Source: Thiodiazotropha sp037384445
GTDB lineage: Bacteria; Pseudomonadota; Gammaproteobacteria; Chromatiales; Chromatiaceae
Direction: 5' to 3'
Length of the DNA stretch: 64,000 nucleotides
Assembly (NCBI GenBank): GCA_037384445.1
Contig: JARRNY010000001.1
Coordinates: 5,432-69,431, forward strand
The position numbers and the translations under genes are program-made. Shown here one piece after another: positions 1-7,770 of this stretch. Position 1 is the stretch's first letter, and each line of letters begins with the position of its first letter. The notes under the pieces were generated by a model. It searched no databases. It saw only the letters and a list, made by a program, of their open reading frames with translations, and was not told the origin of the DNA.

Positions 1-2975
1 TTAACCTCACGCTTGGTCGGCGTTGACTCACCTTGTGCTTGCTGGGGTGCCGATTGACGTTGTGGTGCCACCGCTGCAGGTGGTTTGTTGGCAGCTGTCT
101 CCACGCTCTTTTTCGTCTCTACCTGCTGAAGCTTGACCGCTGAAGCGGCAGTGTCGCTGACACTGGCGGGTTTTTTGGGCTTTTCAGCAGCAGCTTTGCT
201 TACCTGAGCGGGAGCTGCCTGTCTGGCCGGTTTGTCATCGGTCGACTTGCCTTGAGACGCTGATGCCGGTTTCGCGTCTTTGTTGGAAGCAGCGGTGTTT
301 TGAGGCTGCGCCTTTGGTTGTGCTTCGCTGGCCGTAGCTGGCTTGCTTTGCTTAGGTGTCTCCGGTTTGGCCTCGCTGGCCGCAGCAGGTTTGCTTTGCG
401 CCGGTGTCTCCGTTTTGGCTTCGCTGGCCGCAGCAGGTTTGCTTTGCGTCGGTGTCTCCGGTTTGGCTTGGCTGGCCGCAGCAGGTTTGCTTTGCGCCGG
501 TGTCTCCGGTTTGGCTCCGCTGGCCGCAGCAGGCTTGCTTTGCGTCGGTGTCTCCGGTTTGGCTTCGCTGGCCGCAGCAGGCTTGCTTTGCGTCGGTGTC
601 TCCGGTTTGGCTTGGCTGGCCGCAGCAGGTTTGCTTTGCGCCGGTGTCTCCGGTTTTGCTTGGCTATCCGCAGCAGGCTTGCTTTGCGGTGCTGATTCCG
701 ACGGCGACTCATTACTCACACTGGGCTTGGTCTCCGTGGGCTGTCGTTGCTCACGGCGATTGCGGGCTGGCTCATCACGCTTTTCCGATGTTGGCGCTCT
801 TTCTGGCTTGGGGGCGCGGGGTTTGCGCGCGGGACGGGATCGTTTCTCGTTACCGGAAGCTTGGCTGTCGGTGGCATCACTGGGCGTGGGGGCATTGTTG
901 CCGCGGTTCTCGTTGGCTTGAGCCGCTTGTCTCTCTCCGCTGCCAGAGGAGCGACGACGACGTCCGCCGCGGCGTCCACGGCGAGAACTCTTTGGCTTTG
1001 GCGCCTCGCCCTGATTCGTCTCGGTAGCTTCGCTCTCAACTTTGACCTCAGCCTCTGCCGGTTTCCTGGCAGCACTCTTATTCTCGGTTGCTCGGGGTTT
1101 GGTAGCGGCCCCGTCTTTGGATCTGTTGTCCTGACGTCCGCGGCCGCGACCGCGTGAGCCGTTGTTTCGGTTGCTGCGCTCGCCGCTGCCTGACCTGGTG
1201 TTGCGACGGTTCTTGTTCTCTGTCTCGTCCTTGACAGGTTCGCTCTCTTCGCTGGGAGTGGGCGCCTTGGGCGAGAAGATGCTGGTCAGGAATTTCTTCA
1301 GAAAACCTGTCTCCTGCTGCGAAAGCTCTGCCTCTTTCGCGGCGGGGGGAGCTGCCCGCTGGGGGGCCGGTGTGGAGGGTGCAATCGCCTTAACCGCCGG
1401 TTGTTCGACTTTGGGCGGATTGACCTTATCCTGCTCCAGGCTCTGCTCCGGGGTTTCTGTGACCATTTTGTAACTGGAAATATCCTCACCGTCTTCGGGC
1501 ATGTCGCTGGTACGAACACGCTCGATGGTGTAGTTGGGAGTTTCCAGGTGGGTATTGGGTATCAACACCACTTCGATAGATTGGCGCTGTTCGATATCGT
1601 GGATGATCTGGCGTTTTTCATTCAGCAGAAAGGTTGCCATATCCACCGGTAACTGGGCCAGGATGCGGCCCGTGTTCTCTTTCATTGCCTCCTCCTCGAT
1701 GATGCGAAGCACCGAGAGGGATAGGGACTCGACACCACGGATGGTGCCGTGGCCAGAGCAGCGTGGGCAGACCTGCTCGCTCGCCTCACCGAGTGAGGGG
1801 CGCAGACGCTGGCGAGACATCTCCAGCAGGCCGAAACGGGAGATACGCCCAATCTGCACCCGGGCACGATCCTGCTTAAGTGCATCTTTCAGGCGGTTCT
1901 CCACCTCACGCTGATTTCGGGATGGGGTCATGTCGATGAAATCGATGACAAACAGACCGCCGAGGTCGCGCAGGCGCAGCTGGCGGGCAACCTCATCGGC
2001 TGCCTCCAGATTGGTGTTGAGCGCCGTCTCTTCGATATCGGCACCCTTGGTGGCGCGGGCCGAGTTAATGTCGATGGAGGTGAGGGCCTCGGTATGGTCA
2101 ATTACGATGGCGCCACCGGAGGGAAGTCTGACCTCGCGCTGGAAGGCCGATTCGATCTGACTCTCGATCTGATAGCGGCTGAAGAGAGGGACCTCGTCAT
2201 CGTACCGACGCAGCTTCTTGCCATACTGCGGCATCACCTGATTGATGAAGCGCTCGGCCTGGGAGAAGACCTCGGCATCGTCGATCACGATCTCGCCAAT
2301 GTCGGCCCGCAGATAGTCGCGGATGGAGCGGATGATGACGTTGCTCTCCTGGTAGATCAGGAAAGGTGACGGTTTTTCCGCTGAGTGTTCGATGGCCTGC
2401 CAGAGCTGGAGCAGGTAGTCCAGATCCCATTGCAGCTCCTCAGAATTCTTGCCGATGCCGGCGGTGCGCACGATCAGGCCCATGTCTTCGGGTAGCTGCA
2501 GCTCGCTCATGGCTTCGCGCAATTCAGTGCGGTCCTGTCCCTCGATGCGGCGTGAGACGCCACCTGCGCGGGGGTTGTTGGGCATCAGCACCAGGTAGCG
2601 ACCGGCCAGGGAGATGAAGGTGGTCAGAGCGGCGCCTTTGTTGCCTCGCTCCTCTTTTTCGACCTGGACGATGACCTCCTGTCCCTCGTTGATGGCCTCC
2701 TGGATATTGACCCTTCCGCCGCTGCTCCTGGCTTTTTCGTTGTAGTAGCTGCGCGAGATCTCCTTCAGCGGCAGAAAGCCGTGGCGCTCGGAGCCATATT
2801 CGACGAAGGCCGCCTCCAGACTGGGTTCGACGCGGGTGATGCGTCCTTTGTAGATGTTGGCTTTTTTCTGTTCCCGGCCGGGAACTTCGATGTCGAGATT
2901 GAAAAGTTTTTGGCCATCGACAATGGCAACACGCAACTCTTCAGGCTGAGTTGCGTTGATCAGCATTCGTTTCAT
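1..2975 (-). CDS. rne: Ribonuclease E, 3' end outside the window
   Basis: Endoribonuclease that organises the RNA degradosome and processes rRNA, tRNA and mRNA. At least 991 codons are present and the frame is still open at position 1. The start MKRMLINATQPEELRVA matches the E. coli start closely. An S1 domain spans about residues 37-119. The metal-binding aspartates fall at about D302 (AIDINSARAT-like segment) and D345 (VIDFIDM). The Zn-link CPRCSGHG has its cysteines at about 403 and 406. The C-terminal half is Arg-, Pro-, Ala- and Lys-rich and presumably disordered (RNA binding and scaffold), with a 16-residue tandem repeat. The gene is divergent from rluC across a 522-bp leader, as in many gammaproteobacteria. 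Confidence 0.97.
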   Translation of the reverse strand, partial: MKRMLINATQPEELRVAIVDGQKLFNLDIEVPGREQKKANIYKGRITRVEPSLEAAFVEYGSERHGFLPLKEISRSYYNEKARSSGGRVNIQEAINEGQEVIVQVEKEERGNKGAALTTFISLAGRYLVLMPNNPRAGGVSRRIEGQDRTELREAMSELQLPEDMGLIVRTAGIGKNSEELQWDLDYLLQLWQAIEHSAEKPSPFLIYQESNVIIRSIRDYLRADIGEIVIDDAEVFSQAERFINQVMPQYGKKLRRYDDEVPLFSRYQIESQIESAFQREVRLPSGGAIVIDHTEALTSIDINSARATKGADIEETALNTNLEAADEVARQLRLRDLGGLFVIDFIDMTPSRNQREVENRLKDALKQDRARVQIGRISRFGLLEMSRQRLRPSLGEASEQVCPRCSGHGTIRGVESLSLSVLRIIEEEAMKENTGRILAQLPVDMATFLLNEKRQIIHDIEQRQSIEVVLIPNTHLETPNYTIERVRTSDMPEDGEDISSYKMVTETPEQSLEQDKVNPPKVEQPAVKAIAPSTPAPQRAAPPAAKEAELSQQETGFLKKFLTSIFSPKAPTPSEESEPVKDETENKNRRNTRSGSGERSNRNNGSRGRGRGRQDNRSKDGAATKPRATENKSAARKPAEAEVKVESEATETNQGEAPKPKSSRRGRRGGRRRRSSGSGERQAAQANENRGNNAPTPSDATDSQASGNEKRSRPARKPRAPKPERAPTSEKRDEPARNRREQRQPTETKPSVSNESPSESAPQSKPAADSQAKPETPAQSKPAAASQAKPETPTQSKPAAASEAKPETPTQSKPAAASGAKPETPAQSKPAAASQAKPETPTQSKPAAASEAKTETPAQSKPAAASEAKPETPKQSKPATASEAQPKAQPQNTAASNKDAKPASASQGKSTDDKPARQAAPAQVSKAAAEKPKKPASVSDTAASAVKLQQVETKKSVETAANKPPAAVAPQRQSAPQQAQGESTPTKREV
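355..690 (-). repeat. Seven 48-bp tandem repeats in the rne C-terminal region
   Basis: The motif ggtgtctcc recurs exactly every 48 bp at 355, 403, 451, 499, 547, 595 and 643. In the rne frame each unit encodes 16 residues of the form TPAQSKPAAASEAKPE, at about residues 762-875 of RNase E. Units differ by a few substitutions (Ala/Thr after Pro, Glu/Gln/Gly near the end). Degenerate units continue on both sides. The repeat adds a low-complexity Lys/Pro/Ala linker to the scaffold half. Confidence 0.9.
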
Positions 2976-3203
2976 TAAATTGTCCAATCAACTGATCGAA
3001 GTCGATTTTTCCCTGGGACATCATGGCGTGTCAGGGCTTATCCAAGGATGATTCACCCCGGATAGCCAAGGGAACAGACCCATTTACAGACTGCTAACGC
3101 AAGTCTGGCGTCTATCGGAAAACTGGCTCGGTCAGTCGAAAAACTGTTAAAGTCCGCCGCTCGGGAATCTGCTGAGGTCCGAACTTGAAGGCGCACAAAG
3201 CAG

Positions 3204-3385
3204 GGCGATCAGGCAGGCATTGGGCTGCCGGTAATTAGATCGCCGCGAAGACCTGTATGGATTTCGGTCGTCGCTATGAGTTGCTTTGGCGCGGCTGCAA
3301 GGTATCAGTCAAAGTCAGGCCCGAAGGGCACCGTTGCAAACGCACAAACGATGTTTGCGCCGTGTTGGGCTGCAGCCATCGTTTG
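3204..3385 (-). promoter_or_regulatory. Structured rne leader region
   Basis: The 522-bp gap between rne and rluC holds no convincing gene. It contains a nested hairpin (ggcgatc 3204-3210 with gatcgcc 3238-3244, enclosing ggcag 3212-3216 and ctgcc 3225-3229). It also has a perfect 9-bp inverted repeat caaacgatg 3345-3353 / catcgtttg 3377-3385, whose loop includes the palindrome ggctgcagcc. In E. coli the long rne 5' UTR folds into hairpins through which RNase E controls its own mRNA. A similar role here is inferred from position and structure, not from sequence identity. Confidence 0.45.
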
Positions 3386-3497
3386 CCGCGCAGATATGGG
3401 CTGAGTAGGATCCTGGCCCGTATCGGAAAATCCGCCATGGAATATAGCAACCTTCACTCGTGACATCAATGTTACAGCCGAAATAAGTTGGCGCTAA

Positions 3498-4460
3498 ATG
3501 TCAGAATCAAAAAAGAATTCTCCATCTGTCGCATTTTACGAAGTGACGCCAGACGACGCTGGACAGCGAATCGACAATTTCCTGATCCGCTATCTCAAAG
3601 GGGCGCCGAAAAGTCTTGTCTACCGCATCCTGCGCAAAGGGGAGGTCAGGGTAAACAAAGGCCGGGTGAAGGCCGTCTACCGGCTACAGGCGGGCGATTT
3701 GGTGCGTATTCCACCAGTCCGCCTGGACCAGTCCGTCCCGGCGCCTCCCTCGGAAAAGCTGAAGGCTCGCCTGGATGACACAATTCTGTATGAAGACGAG
3801 CGTATCATCGTCATCAATAAACCCTCTGGCATGGCGGTGCACGGCGGCAGCGGCATCAGTGCTGGAGTGATCGAGGCTTTGCGGGCAGTACGTTCCGATG
3901 CCTCCCGGCTGGAGCTGGTACACCGGCTTGATCGGGATACCTCCGGCTGCCTGTTGATCAGCAAGAAACCCGCTGTCTTGCGGATTCTGCATGAACTCAT
4001 TCGCGAAAATCGGGTCGATAAGCGGTATCTTGCGCTGTTGGCCGGCAGTTGGCGTAAAGGCGCCAAGCGTGTCGATGTTCCGCTGCTGAAAAATACCCTA
4101 AAGGGTGGTGAGCGGGTGGTGCGGGTCGATCCTGAGGGAAAGCCATCCGAGACTCGCTTCAAGCGTCTGCAGCGCTATGCGGATACCACCCTGGTCGAGG
4201 TGGAACTGATCACCGGGCGTACCCATCAGATTCGGGTGCACAGTGCCTGGCTTGGCTCTCCGGTGTTGGGTGATACCAAATATGGGGACGAGGCGGCAAA
4301 TCGACAGCTGCGGGAGCAGGGGCTGAAGCGTCTGTTTCTGCATGCGCATCAGATCCGCTTCCGCTGGCCGGGAGAGAAACGTGACATGGTTATCGAGGCC
4401 CCACTGCCGGATGAGCTGCAAACGGTCCTCTCAAAGTTGAAGAAATTTAATGAAGTATGA
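3498..4460 (+). CDS. rluC: 23S rRNA pseudouridine(955/2504/2580) synthase RluC
   Basis: Converts uridines of 23S rRNA to pseudouridine. The protein has 320 residues, as expected for RluC. An N-terminal S4 RNA-binding domain (about residues 20-85, with the typical RIDNFL and LVYRILRKGEVRVN segments) precedes the RluA-type catalytic domain. The catalytic motif HRLDRDTSGCLLI is intact, as is the later GRTHQIRVHSAWLG motif. It lies divergent from rne, its usual gammaproteobacterial neighbour, and overlaps the next gene by 11 bp, so the two are probably co-transcribed. No strong Shine-Dalgarno sequence precedes the ATG. Confidence 0.95.
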   Translation: MSESKKNSPSVAFYEVTPDDAGQRIDNFLIRYLKGAPKSLVYRILRKGEVRVNKGRVKAVYRLQAGDLVRIPPVRLDQSVPAPPSEKLKARLDDTILYEDERIIVINKPSGMAVHGGSGISAGVIEALRAVRSDASRLELVHRLDRDTSGCLLISKKPAVLRILHELIRENRVDKRYLALLAGSWRKGAKRVDVPLLKNTLKGGERVVRVDPEGKPSETRFKRLQRYADTTLVEVELITGRTHQIRVHSAWLGSPVLGDTKYGDEAANRQLREQGLKRLFLHAHQIRFRWPGEKRDMVIEAPLPDELQTVLSKLKKFNEV

Positions 4461-5103
4461 GTTGTTAGTATTTGATTGGGACGGAACTTTAATGGATTCC
4501 GAAGCCCGCATCGTGGCCTGTGTCGAAGCTGCGGTGGAGGATCTTGGGCTGACATCACCCGGCCGTGAGGCGATTAGAAATATCATCGGCCTGGGGCTGC
4601 GGGAAGCAGTGCACTCCCTCTTTCCGGATGGGGACGATCATCTCCATCTCGATATCGCCGAGCGCTATCGCTCACATTTTTTTACCGCCAAGGAGGCGCC
4701 CTCCGAACTGTTCGAGGGTACGCGTGAGGTTCTCGATACCCTGCACCGGTCTGGTTATTTCCTGGCGGTGGCCACCGGCAAGGGACGCAGCGGCCTGGAT
4801 CATGCCCTCGAAACGACGGGGCTGGGAGACTATTTTCACGCCACCCGAACTGCAGATGAGACATTTTCCAAACCCCATCCTGAAATGTTGCACCAGATCC
4901 TCGATCAACTGGGTGTGCTGCCAAGTCGGGCGCTGATGATCGGAGATACCGAGTACGATCTGCAGATGGCGTCCAACGCTCGCGTGGCGTCATTGGGCGT
5001 CGATTATGGTGTACATGACCGGGAGAGATTATTGAAGCACCGGCCACTCGACTGCCTGGGGAAGATTACTCAGCTGCCTAGCTGGCTTGAAGAAAATTGT
5101 TAA
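4450..5103 (+). CDS. HAD-superfamily phosphatase, phosphoglycolate phosphatase-like
   Basis: A 217-residue HAD subfamily IA hydrolase. The nucleophile motif is FDWDGTLMDSE near the start (Asp9 and Asp11). A motif II Thr lies in VATGKGRSG, and the GDTEYDLQMA segment supplies the acidic motif IV residues. The cap domain lies between motifs I and II. The substrate cannot be read from the sequence. Genes in this position after rluC are usually called HAD-IA hydrolases, and a phosphoglycolate phosphatase or related small phosphatase is likely. The start overlaps the rluC end and the stop is followed after 46 bp by sppA. Confidence 0.88.
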   Translation: MKYELLVFDWDGTLMDSEARIVACVEAAVEDLGLTSPGREAIRNIIGLGLREAVHSLFPDGDDHLHLDIAERYRSHFFTAKEAPSELFEGTREVLDTLHRSGYFLAVATGKGRSGLDHALETTGLGDYFHATRTADETFSKPHPEMLHQILDQLGVLPSRALMIGDTEYDLQMASNARVASLGVDYGVHDRERLLKHRPLDCLGKITQLPSWLEENC

Positions 5104-5149
5104 ATCCGTTGAAATCACAAAATTATTATTTATCACGATAGGAAATCAG

Positions 5150-6139
5150 ATGTCAGATCAAGACCATAACCCTTCCCGAAATCAAGACGAACCTAGCCGT
5201 TGGGAACGGGAGATGCTGCAGCAGATGCTCAATGCCTCATTGAACGAAAATCGCCGCAGACGGCGCTGGGGTATCTTTTTCAAATTTCTGGGATTCAGCT
5301 ATCTCTTCCTGCTGTTGGGTCTGATGTTTTGGTCTGGTGATATGGATTTGAGCCAGGCGAGTGCAAAGGAGCACACTGCAGTCGTGAAGGTTGAGGGGGT
5401 GATTGCGGCTGAGACCAAGGCGAGTGCGGATAAGATTGTTACCGGCTTGCGCAACGCCTTCGAGGACGAGAAGACCAAAGGGGTGATCCTGCGTCTGAAT
5501 ACTCCGGGCGGCAGTGCAGTACAGTCGCGATATATCAACCGCGAGCTGGTGAGGTTGCGTGAGAAGTATCCGGATATCCCGGTCTACGCAGTGTGTGTCG
5601 ATGTCTGTGCCTCCGGTGGCTACTATATCGCGGCAGCGGCTGACAAAATCTACGCGGACGAGGGGAGTATTGTCGGCTCCATCGGTGTCGTTATCCGGAG
5701 CTTCGGGTTCGTCGATGCAATGAATAAGCTGGGTATCGAACGTCGTCTGATGACTGCAGGTCAACACAAGGGATTGCTCGATCCCTTCTCTCCGGTGAGG
5801 CCTGAGGACACAGCCCACATGGATCAGATGCTGGCCGAGGTGCACCAGAATTTCATCGACGCAGTGAAAGAGGGACGCGGCGATCGCCTCAAGTATCAGG
5901 AACACCCGGAAATTTTCAGCGGACTCTTTTGGGGTGGTGAAACGGCGCAGAAACTGGGGCTGGTTGATGAGTTCGGAAGCACCAGCTATGTTGCTCGGGA
6001 GGTGATCGGCGCCAAGGAGACCGTCGATTTTACGCCTCAGGAAGAGATCTGGGATCGTTTCGCCCGCAAATTTGGCGCTGGTGCTGCCGAGATGCTGGGT
6101 AGTTGGAGTGGCCTGGACAGTCGCTTGCAGATTCAGTAA
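5150..6139 (+). CDS. sppA: Short-form signal peptide peptidase SppA (S49 family)
   Basis: Membrane-anchored serine protease that degrades cleaved signal peptides or membrane proteins. The chosen ATG (329 residues) follows an AGGA at a good distance; an upstream in-frame start at 5087 would overlap the phosphatase end and add an implausible N-terminus. A charged RRRRRW stretch precedes one membrane helix at about residues 41-61. The S49 domain follows. The likely nucleophile is Ser155 in CASGGYY and the general base Lys207 in GQHKGLLDPF. The length fits the short bacterial SppA rather than the 600-residue E. coli type. Confidence 0.9.
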   Translation: MSDQDHNPSRNQDEPSRWEREMLQQMLNASLNENRRRRRWGIFFKFLGFSYLFLLLGLMFWSGDMDLSQASAKEHTAVVKVEGVIAAETKASADKIVTGLRNAFEDEKTKGVILRLNTPGGSAVQSRYINRELVRLREKYPDIPVYAVCVDVCASGGYYIAAAADKIYADEGSIVGSIGVVIRSFGFVDAMNKLGIERRLMTAGQHKGLLDPFSPVRPEDTAHMDQMLAEVHQNFIDAVKEGRGDRLKYQEHPEIFSGLFWGGETAQKLGLVDEFGSTSYVAREVIGAKETVDFTPQEEIWDRFARKFGAGAAEMLGSWSGLDSRLQIQ

Positions 6140-6151
6140 ATCCGGGATTCC

Positions 6152-6173
6152 CCGGCCGGGAACTTCCGGCCGG
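6152..6173 (+). terminator. Strong hairpin after sppA, possible terminator
   Basis: A perfect 8-bp stem ccggccgg (6152-6159 / 6166-6173) with a 6-nt loop lies 12 bp after the sppA stop. No U-run follows, so it may be a stabilising or factor-dependent structure instead. Confidence 0.4.
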
Positions 6174-6200
6174 TAGAGACACCTGCACCTTATAATGCGC

Positions 6201-6269
6201 TAGCCCGAATGTTTCACCCGGGAACTCGAGAATCCTTTTGCTAATCGGCCGTATGAAATATTCGGGCTA
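6201..6269. mobile_element. Short palindromic MITE-like element, copy 1 (TA-flanked)
   Basis: The inverted arms are gctagcccgaatgtttca at 6199-6216 and its reverse complement at 6254-6271, with one mismatch in 18. If the element is taken as GCCCGAA...TTCGGGC (6203-6267, 65 bp), both ends are flanked by TA. That pattern fits an IS630/Tc1-type target duplication. There is no coding capacity. The right-hand TA plus the terminal base of the element form the TAG stop of hypE on the minus strand. A longer copy lies at 28717-28966. Confidence 0.7.
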
Positions 6270-7175
6270 GCAAATGCGAGGCAGGGGGTCGTCCTCCAGC
6301 TCTTCCAGAATGCGAGAGCCGCCCAGTTCGGTCTCAAGTACAACCAAGGCGTCGTTCTCTGTCACCTCGCCGATCAGGGCTGCCGNNNNNNNNCCGAGCA
6401 TTTCACACACCGAAACGACTGCGTCACGAATAGGAATGGCTGGTTGTGACAGCCTGACCTGTAACTGAGTAGCGCGACTGATTTCATGAGCGACCGTAGC
6501 CAGACCACCCCGGGTGGGGTCGCGCATGAAGTGCAGCCCCGGCAGATCGAGCAGGGTGCGCGTCAGCGGCAGCACACTGCCGGCATCGGAGAGCAGGTCA
6601 CCGCGTAGGCCAAACTGCTCCCGCGCCAGCATCACGGCAATACCGTGATCGCCCACAGGGCCGCTGACAAGAATCTGATCGCCCGCCTTTATTCGATGCA
6701 TGCCGATCTCCAGGCCATTCTGTCGAATCCCGATACCGGTGGTTGCCAGATAGACGCCACCCCCCTCACCGCGCCGTACCACTTTGGTGTCTCCGGCTAC
6801 CACCTCCACATCGATCGCTTTTGCCGCTTCGGCGATACCCTGAATGATACGTTCCAGCTGAGCCACCTCGAAGCCCTCTTCGATAAAGGCGTTGAGGCTC
6901 AGATAGCGCGGGATGGCGCCACTGACGGCCAGATCGTTGGTGGTGCCATGCACAGCCAGGGAACCGATGTTGCCGCCGGGAAACTCCAGAGGCTGAACCG
7001 TGAAACCGTCAGTGGTGAAGAGCAGGTCACCGTCCTGCTTCAGAGGTAGACAGACCGCATCGGCCTGAACATCCAGATGCGGGTTGCTGAGGTGGCGGGC
7101 AAAAAGTTCTTCGATCAGTTCGCGCATGTAGCGCCCGCCGTTACCGTGTGCGAGCGAGATGTGGCTGTCTTGCAT
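6267..7175 (-). CDS. hypE: Hydrogenase maturation factor HypE, interrupted by an assembly gap
   Basis: HypE dehydrates the carbamoylated C-terminal cysteine to a thiocyanate, the donor of the cyanide ligands of the NiFe site. It works with HypF, which is not in this window. N-terminal SLAHGNGGRYM, the GGDTKVV-like AGDTKVVRRG segment, DPTRGGLATVAHE and the essential C-terminal PRIC are all visible. Eight Ns fall after CEML. Normal HypE has roughly 35-40 further residues there (302 residues here versus about 336), so the N run understates the true gap. It lies 48 kb from the other hyp genes. The stop codon overlaps a MITE-like element. Confidence 0.93.
   Translation of the reverse strand: MQDSHISLAHGNGGRYMRELIEELFARHLSNPHLDVQADAVCLPLKQDGDLLFTTDGFTVQPLEFPGGNIGSLAVHGTTNDLAVSGAIPRYLSLNAFIEEGFEVAQLERIIQGIAEAAKAIDVEVVAGDTKVVRRGEGGGVYLATTGIGIRQNGLEIGMHRIKAGDQILVSGPVGDHGIAVMLAREQFGLRGDLLSDAGSVLPLTRTLLDLPGLHFMRDPTRGGLATVAHEISRATQLQVRLSQPAIPIRDAVVSVCEMLXXXXAALIGEVTENDALVVLETELGGSRILEELEDDPLPRIC
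6386..6393. other. Run of eight Ns (scaffold gap inside hypE)
   Basis: The only ambiguous bases in the window. Family comparison suggests about 100 bp of hypE are missing, so the gap size is nominal. Confidence 0.97.
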
Positions 7176-7230
7176 GTTGAGTTATCTGAATGTTGAAGAG
7201 AGAGAGCACTTTAGAACAACTGGGGCTGAA

Positions 7231-7259
7231 ACAAAAACCCCGCCACAAGGGCGGGGTTT
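7231..7259 (-). terminator. Rho-independent terminator of the sulfur globule gene
   Basis: A perfect 10-bp stem (aaaccccgcc 7235-7244 / ggcggggttt 7250-7259) with a 5-nt loop, followed on the minus strand by a T-rich tract. It lies 20 bp downstream of the globule gene and upstream of hypE, so the two are probably separate transcripts. Confidence 0.85.
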
Positions 7260-7279
7260 CAGGGGTAGGCCAGCGATGG

Positions 7280-7594
7280 CTATTCGCTCTTGGCGGCAGG
7301 GGCGCTGGCAGGGGCAGCGGGTGCGGCATAAGGGTAGCCATAGCCGTAGCCAGGGTAGCCATAACCATAAGCTGGATAGCCATAACCATAGCCAGGATAG
7401 CCATACCCGTAACCTGGATAACCGTAGTAGCCGGGATAGCCGTAGGGACCATAGCCGTAGGGACCCCAGGGGCCGTCGTAGTAGTCATCATCAAACCAAT
7501 CGAATGGACCCCAGAAGGCCTGAGCCGGGATGGCGACAACCAGGGCGGAACCGACAATGAGAGTGGCAACGGATGTTTTAAGAATTTTTTTCAT
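7280..7594 (-). CDS. Sulfur globule protein (Sgp-type, Gly/Tyr/Pro-rich)
   Basis: Likely structural coat protein of periplasmic sulfur globules, which store sulfur during oxidation of reduced sulfur compounds. The 104-residue reading starts at MKKILKTSV, with a GGAG about 10 nt upstream. A longer reading from 7669 would place 25 basic residues before the signal peptide. The signal peptide ends near AIPAQA. The mature part opens with aromatic and acidic residues (FWGPFDWFDDDYYDG), then carries repeats of the form GYGYPGYGYGYPAYG, and ends in an Ala/Pro tail. Composition and layout match the A. vinosum Sgp family. A hairpin and an FNR-like site lie upstream and a strong terminator downstream. 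Confidence 0.85.
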   Translation of the reverse strand: MKKILKTSVATLIVGSALVVAIPAQAFWGPFDWFDDDYYDGPWGPYGYGPYGYPGYYGYPGYGYGYPGYGYGYPAYGYGYPGYGYGYPYAAPAAPASAPAAKSE

Positions 7595-7670
7595 GGTAGG
7601 CATTCTCCTTCGTATCTCTTTTTGCTTGGCGCTTCGCGATGAGCGCTTATGTTGGCCTTTTTCTGACAAG

Positions 7671-7709
7671 CAGGTTCTTCACGTGGGTGACCATCCTTTG
7701 TAGAACCTG
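7671..7709 (-). promoter_or_regulatory. Stem-loop in the upstream leader of the sulfur globule gene
   Basis: Inverted repeat caggttct 7671-7678 / agaacctg 7702-7709, with an inner tcac/gtga pair, 77 bp upstream of the start codon. It would sit in the 5' UTR and could stabilise an abundant mRNA. Confidence 0.4.
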
Positions 7710-7742
7710 TTGATTAATATAAGACAGTCTCACCATTTTTTC

Positions 7743-7756
7743 TTGATCTGAATCAT
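7743..7756. promoter_or_regulatory. FNR/CRP-type palindrome upstream of the sulfur globule gene
   Basis: TTGATctgaATCAT matches the FNR consensus TTGAT-N4-ATCAA at 9 of 10 positions. It lies about 150 bp upstream of the globule start codon, between that gene and the end of the class V PLP gene. Binding is inferred from sequence only. Confidence 0.45.
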
Positions 7757-7770
7757 TAAATAAGCAAGCT

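Noticed and set aside
300..1157. Several long frames on the plus strand and alternative minus frames over the first 1.5 kb
   Set aside because: They are shadows of the repeat-rich C-terminal part of rne; their repetitiveness follows the 48-bp period and none has a ribosome site.
3257..3463. 68-codon plus-strand frame in the rne-rluC gap
   Set aside because: No ribosome site or family; it overlaps the conserved-looking hairpins of the rne leader.
7159..7642. Frames opposite the sulfur globule gene
   Set aside because: Low-complexity shadows of the Gly/Tyr repeats.
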